DNA of 64,000 nt from Paenibacillus pinihumi DSM 23905 = JCM 16419 (GTDB lineage: Bacteria > Bacillota > Bacilli > Paenibacillales > Paenibacillaceae), in contig NZ_KE383865.1 of NCBI RefSeq assembly GCF_000422505.1, positions 654,726 through 718,725 of the forward strand, read 5' to 3'. Made by a program: the position numbers and the translations under genes. Below the pieces are notes generated by a model that saw only the letters and a program-made list of their open reading frames with translations, ran no database searches and had not been told where the DNA came from. Positions 61,860-64,000 of the stretch are shown here, piece by piece (position 1 is the first letter of the stretch; each line of letters starts with the position of its first letter).

Positions 61860-62895
61860 AAAGCCGGATGAGAGAACAACTGTTATTCCTGATTTAAAGG
61901 GAAAATCGTATTTCGGTCTGTTTTTACTGTTAGGGATAGTGCTGCTGCTGCTTTCGGCAGCAGCTTCTATCTCTTTTGGTTCTGCTTCCATGAGCCTGAC
62001 AACGGCATGGACAGCGATTTTTAATTTTGATCCCGAACTGACCGAGCATCAGATTATTCACGCCCTTCGTATTCCGCGTACGGCAGCTGATATGATTGCG
62101 GGCATGTGTCTCGCAGTAGCAGGAGCGGTCATGCAAGGCTATACGCGAAATCCGTTAGCCGATTCGGGATTAATGGGAGTAAATGCAGGAGCAGCTCTTG
62201 CAATGGCCGTTACACTGGCTTTCATACCAGGGCAACTGCAAACGACAACCTTGCTAATTAGCTTTATTGGTGCAGGGCTTGGTGCAGGATTAACTTATCT
62301 TGCCGCGTCATTGAATCGTTCAGGAATGACACCTCAACGACTGGTGCTTGCTGGAATTTCATTTACAATGCTATTTGGAGCTATGGGATCATTTATCTCA
62401 TTAAACTATGGAATTGGCCGCGCCCTTGCTTATTGGACATCGGGCAGTGTGGCAGGAGCGACATGGATGGAAATTAAGCTGGTCATTCCTTGGTTCTTAG
62501 GCGGTCTGGCTTTGTCACTATTCATTGCACGTTCTATCACGGTTTTAAACTTGGGGGAAGAGATCGCGAAAGGCTTCGGGTATCGGGTCGTTCTCATTAA
62601 GATGATCGCTACGCTTGCCGTTCTTTTACTTGCGGGTGTCGCTGTTGCGCTTGTAGGGCCAATCGGCTTTGTAGGGCTGATTGTACCGCATATGATGCGT
62701 TTTTTTGTAGGTGTGGATTATCGTTATATTATTCCGGCATCAGCCATTTACGGCGGCGCACTTATGGTTGTGGCGGATATCGCAGGAAGGCTGATTAATC
62801 GTCCGGCAGAGACAGCACTGGGCATTATTTTTGCAATGATTGGTGTTCCTTTCTTCTTGCTAATTGCGAGCAAAGAGAGGAGAGCCTTCAAATGA
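61846..62895 (+). CDS. Iron-siderophore ABC permease, FecCD family (first)
   Basis: 349 residues, overlapping the binding-protein end by 14 bases. Nine or ten membrane segments; RIPRTAADMIAGMCLAVAGA, MQGYTRNPLADSGLMGVNAG and GPIGFVGLIVPHMMRFFVG are FecCD signatures. It forms half of the ferric-siderophore channel. No ATPase gene follows in the window, so a shared YusV-like ATPase may serve it. Confidence 0.92.
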   Translation: MKRNRKPDERTTVIPDLKGKSYFGLFLLLGIVLLLLSAAASISFGSASMSLTTAWTAIFNFDPELTEHQIIHALRIPRTAADMIAGMCLAVAGAVMQGYTRNPLADSGLMGVNAGAALAMAVTLAFIPGQLQTTTLLISFIGAGLGAGLTYLAASLNRSGMTPQRLVLAGISFTMLFGAMGSFISLNYGIGRALAYWTSGSVAGATWMEIKLVIPWFLGGLALSLFIARSITVLNLGEEIAKGFGYRVVLIKMIATLAVLLLAGVAVALVGPIGFVGLIVPHMMRFFVGVDYRYIIPASAIYGGALMVVADIAGRLINRPAETALGIIFAMIGVPFFLLIASKERRAFK

Positions 62896-63899
62896 ACGTT
62901 GTTAAATCGTATAAGGCGGCAATATGGATTCTATCTCTCTTCATATTGCTTCTTGCAGGAGCTGTTTTTAGTCTTAATACGGGAAAAGTGTCTCTCAATC
63001 CGCTTGAAGTATTTCAAGTATTGCTTGGACAAGGCTCAGATGAGCACAATCTCGTTGTTTACAAGTTTCGTCTTCCCCGGATCGTATTAGCGATACTTGT
63101 TGGATTTGGGATGGCACTGGCAGGAGCTGTTATGCAGGCGTTGCTGCGCAATGATCTTGCTGATCCCGGCATGCTTGGCATTAGCTCGGGGTCGGGTCTT
63201 ATGGTGTTGCTGATTATCTCAACTGTGAGCCTTCAAGGCGCCGCTATAGCACTATTGCTGCCATCTATGGCATTCGTGGGCGGTTTGCTGGCAGCAGCTC
63301 TGATATATATTCTAGCCTATAGAAAACATCGCATGATTTCTTCTACACGACTTGTCTTGACTGGTGTTGCAATTAATATGGGATTAAGTGCTTTGACTTT
63401 ATTTCTGACTTTAAAGCTGGATGACCAGAAGTATGAGTTTGCGCAGCGTTGGCAAGCAGGATACTTATGGGGAGACAAGTGGTCTTATATCAGCTTGCTG
63501 GTACCGTGGGTTTTGTTGCTGTTTGCCTATATTTTTTCCAATTTCCGGACATTGAATGCCATGGTGCTGGGCAATGAAATGTCGATAGGATTAGGAGTTG
63601 CCGTAAAGCGGAAATTTTTGCGCCTGGCGATTGCGGCTGTAGGCATTGCGGCTGGTTGTGTGGCGTTGGGGGGTTCGATCTTCTTTGTTGGACTGATTAG
63701 TCCGCATGTGGCCCGCAAGCTAGTAGGTCACGACTACAAAGTGCTTCTGCCGGCATCAGCTCTAATTGGTGCGATCTTGCTGCTTGCAGCGGATACAATT
63801 GCCCGAACGGTCAGCTTTAAGACGGATATTCCAGCAGGGATTATTGTAACCATGCTCAGTGTGCCTTACTTCTTATATCTATTGATGCGTTCAAAATGA
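62892..63899 (+). CDS. Iron-siderophore ABC permease, FecCD family (second)
   Basis: 335 residues, ATGA overlap with the first permease. FRLPRIVLAILVGFGMALAG, MQALLRNDLADPGMLGISSG and GSIFFVGLISPHVARKLVGH mark the FecCD family. The heterodimer with the previous gene imports the siderophore captured by the lipoprotein. Operon-end terminator at 63922. Confidence 0.92.
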   Translation: MNVVKSYKAAIWILSLFILLLAGAVFSLNTGKVSLNPLEVFQVLLGQGSDEHNLVVYKFRLPRIVLAILVGFGMALAGAVMQALLRNDLADPGMLGISSGSGLMVLLIISTVSLQGAAIALLLPSMAFVGGLLAAALIYILAYRKHRMISSTRLVLTGVAINMGLSALTLFLTLKLDDQKYEFAQRWQAGYLWGDKWSYISLLVPWVLLLFAYIFSNFRTLNAMVLGNEMSIGLGVAVKRKFLRLAIAAVGIAAGCVALGGSIFFVGLISPHVARKLVGHDYKVLLPASALIGAILLLAADTIARTVSFKTDIPAGIIVTMLSVPYFLYLLMRSK

Positions 63900-63921
63900 T
63901 TATATAAGATACGAATTGTAA

Positions 63922-63966
63922 ATACATCGCTTATTAGGCTTAGTGCCTTGGCGATGTATTTTGTTT
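63922..63966 (+). terminator. Intrinsic terminator of the siderophore operon
   Basis: ATACATCGC / GCGATGTAT around TTATTAGGCTTAGTGCCTTG, with TTTTGTTT tail. Confidence 0.8.
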
Positions 63967-64000
63967 GACAAGAAAACTTGGCAAGTGTATATTTGTTTTA

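Overview
The window reads as one chromosomal stretch of a Gram-positive, low-to-moderate GC Bacillota, most likely Paenibacillus or a close relative. The reasons are the strong AGGAGG-type ribosome binding sites with frequent GTG and TTG starts, lipoprotein signals, a copper-amine-oxidase 'stalk' protein, a YesN/YesM-type two-component pair beside a sugar ABC transporter, two LplA/LplB/YtcP-type sugar transporters without their own ATPase, and many one-component regulators (MerR, AraC, LysR, HxlR, GntR-LacI). I see no rRNA, tRNA, CRISPR array or phage module. The region is accessory in character: short operons separated by gene remnants, two transposase relics and duplicated scraps.

Layout. 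1-5 kb: stalk protein, lipoprotein, broken HesB-like gene, MATE exporter with a leader ORF and attenuator-like hairpin, and a nucleoside transporter. 4.7-8.2 kb: a DUF2268 zinc-protease-like gene translationally overlapping a TipAS-domain MerR regulator behind a 19-bp-spaced promoter, then an MFS exporter behind a mini-leader and hairpin. 8.2-9.7 kb: a YidC-type insertase preceded by an overlapping leader ORF that looks like the Bacillus MifM arrest peptide, plus a possible small RNA. 9.7-14 kb: type 2 argC, an AraC remnant, a three-gene cassette of unknown secreted or membrane proteins, and a Nif3-like gene. 14.3-21.2 kb: a long stem-loop element, the two-component system and a sugar transporter. 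21.3-28.4 kb: an XRE regulator coupled to a choloylglycine-hydrolase-like enzyme with Ser in place of the Cys nucleophile, then scraps, a DUF985 cupin, a tandem DJ-1 protein, an epimerase-like protein and MerR/AraC relics. 28.5-33.6 kb: GntR-LacI regulator divergent from an LplB-YtcP-LplA operon. 33.9-38.4 kb: small genes including an unrecognised 470-residue protein. 38.6-42 kb: a second LplA-LplB-YtcP operon. 42.3-46.7 kb: VOC protein, APH-like kinase, frameshifted IS1595-type transposase and a ribbon-helix-helix/ankyrin protein. 46.8-52.8 kb: an organosulfur acquisition operon (aldo/keto reductase, FMN monooxygenase, SsuC/A/B-type ABC transporter, rhodanese). 53-56 kb: IS3 relic, LysR divergent from SDR and SnoaL-like genes, and a second partial rhodanese. 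56.1-59.7 kb: secreted epoxide hydrolase, GNAT protein and divergent MerR. 59.8-64 kb: a Fur-boxed siderophore system in which an AraC regulator and a siderophore-binding lipoprotein share one uninterrupted frame, followed by two FecCD permeases.

The strongest candidate for something little described is the leader at 8961-9326 upstream of yidC. It encodes an N-terminal hydrophobic segment, then a Trp/Arg-rich stretch and an acidic DDDTD stretch. A hairpin that begins right after the acidic codons sequesters the yidC ribosome binding site. This is the logic of the Bacillus subtilis MifM/YidC2 sensor, here with an overlapping-stop layout. Second come the AraC/siderophore-binding-protein ORF with its internal Fur box and the unknown three-gene cassette at 11161-13077.
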